A stretch of 5,870 nucleotides of DNA from Leptolinea sp. UBA1437 (GTDB lineage: Bacteria; Chloroflexota; Anaerolineae; Anaerolineales; Anaerolineaceae). Location of the stretch: contig DCTP01000121.1 in NCBI GenBank assembly GCA_002329625.1, positions 827 to 6,696 of the forward strand, given 5' to 3'. Shown here one piece after another: positions 4,906-5,870 of this stretch. Within the stretch, counting starts at the first letter, position 1. Every line of letters starts with the position of its first letter. The notes beneath the pieces were generated by a model. That model was given only the letters and a program-made list of their open reading frames with translations, was not told the DNA's origin and searched no databases. Made by a program: the position numbers and the translations under genes.

Positions 4906-5870
4906 CGAATCCGCCTTGTGTCATCCGCAATAAGTCCGAAAAAGCGTGATCGATTTCGGCGGGGGAGATAGGCTGTCCGTTGTCCGAGCGTCTTAACAGT
5001 CCGGCTTCGGCTTTCTCATGGGCTAACCGGCGAATCGGCACCTTCTTTTCAACGGCTTCTTTTACCAAAGCCGCGCCGGCTGCATAACCGATTAACGGAT
5101 TCAGAACAGTTACGATGATCGCATTTTGATCAAGCCAGTGAGCTGCTTTTTCCGAATTGGCTTGCGATCCTTTGACGCATTTTTCGCTGAAAGCATTGAT
5201 ACTACCGATCATAATCTGCATCATTTCAAAAAGGTTATGGGCAATGATCGGCATCATAACATTTAATTCCAATTGTCCGGCTTGAGAAGCCAACCCGACG
5301 GTTGTATCGCAACCGATGACATGGAACATTGCCATATCCAACATTTCCGCCATGACCGGGTTGACTTTCCCGGGCATAATGCTCGATCCGGGCTGTAAAG
5401 CGGGAAGATGCAACTCATCCAATCCCGTTCCGGGTCCGGAAGATAAGAGGCGAAAATCGTTCGCGATGCGAATCAGCGAGAGTGCAGTAGTGCGCATAGC
5501 CGAAGAAAAATCCACCATATCTGCCATAGATTGCATCCGTTCGAACAAATTATCAGAAGTACGGAATTTTATGCCGGTTAACTCTCCGAGAACAACCACC
5601 ATTTTTCGGTGATAATCCGGATGAGCGTTCAAGCCGCTCCCGACTGCTGTCCCCCCGATTCCCAATTCTGACAGAGTATCAGCCGATCGGCGGATTCGAT
5701 CCGTATCTTTGAGAATCGCATCCGCATAGGCTCCGAATTCCTGTCCGAGCGTCACCGGAACGGCATCCTGAAGATGTGTCCGGCCGGATTTTAGGACGCT
5801 CTTAAACTCACCGGCTTTTTGCCGCAACGCCGTATACAAATTTTCCAACGCACCGGTTAATTCGTTCAGC
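4898..5870 (-). CDS. Aspartase/fumarase superfamily lyase (probably aspartate ammonia-lyase), N-terminus cut by window edge
   Basis: The visible 323 residues are the C-terminal two thirds of a class II fumarase/aspartase, a soluble homotetramer that eliminates ammonia or water from aspartate or malate to give fumarate. About 140 N-terminal residues lie beyond the right edge; the frame stays open to the last base. Counting from the edge, catalytic-site elements are GRTHLQD (29-35, with His32), the GGTAVGSGLN loop (72-81), and the signature GSSIMPGKVNP (161-171) with the catalytic Ser163, Lys168 and Asn170. AGQLELNVM (197-205) and VIGCDTTV (184-191) resemble aspartases; fumarases typically have GNFELNV here. 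GKVNP is more fumarase-like. I favour aspartase at roughly 60:40. Aspartase would feed nitrogen release and fumarate supply. It converges on fmdB and shows no link to the envelope genes. Confidence 0.9.
   Translation of the reverse strand, partial: LNELTGALENLYTALRQKAGEFKSVLKSGRTHLQDAVPVTLGQEFGAYADAILKDTDRIRRSADTLSELGIGGTAVGSGLNAHPDYHRKMVVVLGELTGIKFRTSDNLFERMQSMADMVDFSSAMRTTALSLIRIANDFRLLSSGPGTGLDELHLPALQPGSSIMPGKVNPVMAEMLDMAMFHVIGCDTTVGLASQAGQLELNVMMPIIAHNLFEMMQIMIGSINAFSEKCVKGSQANSEKAAHWLDQNAIIVTVLNPLIGYAAGAALVKEAVEKKVPIRRLAHEKAEAGLLRRSDNGQPISPAEIDHAFSDLLRMTQGGFVR

Noticed and set aside
4767..4949. 60-codon plus-strand frame spanning the end of fmdB and the lyase stop
   Set aside because: It overlaps two supported genes, has no homology signal and no ribosome binding site.
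5316..5612. 98-codon plus-strand frame antisense to the lyase
   Set aside because: It is antisense to the most conserved part of the lyase (the GSS loop region), so its openness follows from codon use in the real gene.
1..5848. Many copies of TTCCG/CGGAA across the window as a possible uptake or recognition repeat
   Set aside because: Most copies fall in frame as TCG-GAA, CCG-GAA or similar codon pairs, so codon preference explains them; a genome-wide count would be needed to claim more.

Overview
This window looks like a stretch of chromosomal housekeeping DNA from a moderately AT-rich bacterium, most likely Chloroflexota (Anaerolineae type). That assignment is inference. It rests on the style of the guanylate kinase P-loop (GKD instead of GKS/GKG), the acidic-tailed FmdB zinc ribbon, and a two-domain penicillin-binding-protein relative of a kind I associate with Anaerolineae. 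There is no rRNA, tRNA, CRISPR array, transposase, integrase or phage gene. The window holds six protein genes, two of them cut by its edges.

Layout. Positions 1-4278 are a four-gene block on the minus strand, read from high to low coordinates: guanylate kinase (gmk), a rhomboid intramembrane protease, undecaprenyl-diphosphatase (uppP), and a PBP1-like protein that runs off the left edge. The first three are packed with gaps of 2 and 8 bases, so they almost certainly share a transcript. The PBP-like gene follows after 93 bases that contain a possible promoter of its own. A 232-base AT-rich divergent region (4279-4510) separates gmk from a plus-strand FmdB-family zinc-ribbon gene and carries several inverted repeats. 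A minus-strand aspartase/fumarase-superfamily lyase converges on fmdB from the right edge, with 24 bases between the two stops.

How they relate. UppP regenerates the lipid carrier undecaprenyl phosphate used in wall-precursor export, and its downstream neighbour has the architecture of a peptidoglycan polymerase and cross-linker, so the left half has a cell-envelope theme. Gmk (GMP to GDP) and the rhomboid protease are unrelated passengers as far as I can tell.

The most notable observation is that the PBP-like protein keeps the overall glycosyltransferase plus transpeptidase layout, and is open for all 610 visible codons, but has lost nearly every catalytic residue in both domains. It reads as a conserved-looking pseudoenzyme and not as a decayed pseudogene. 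The second is a compact set of alternating inverted repeats in the gmk/fmdB divergent region, able to form competing hairpins or to serve as paired operator sites.
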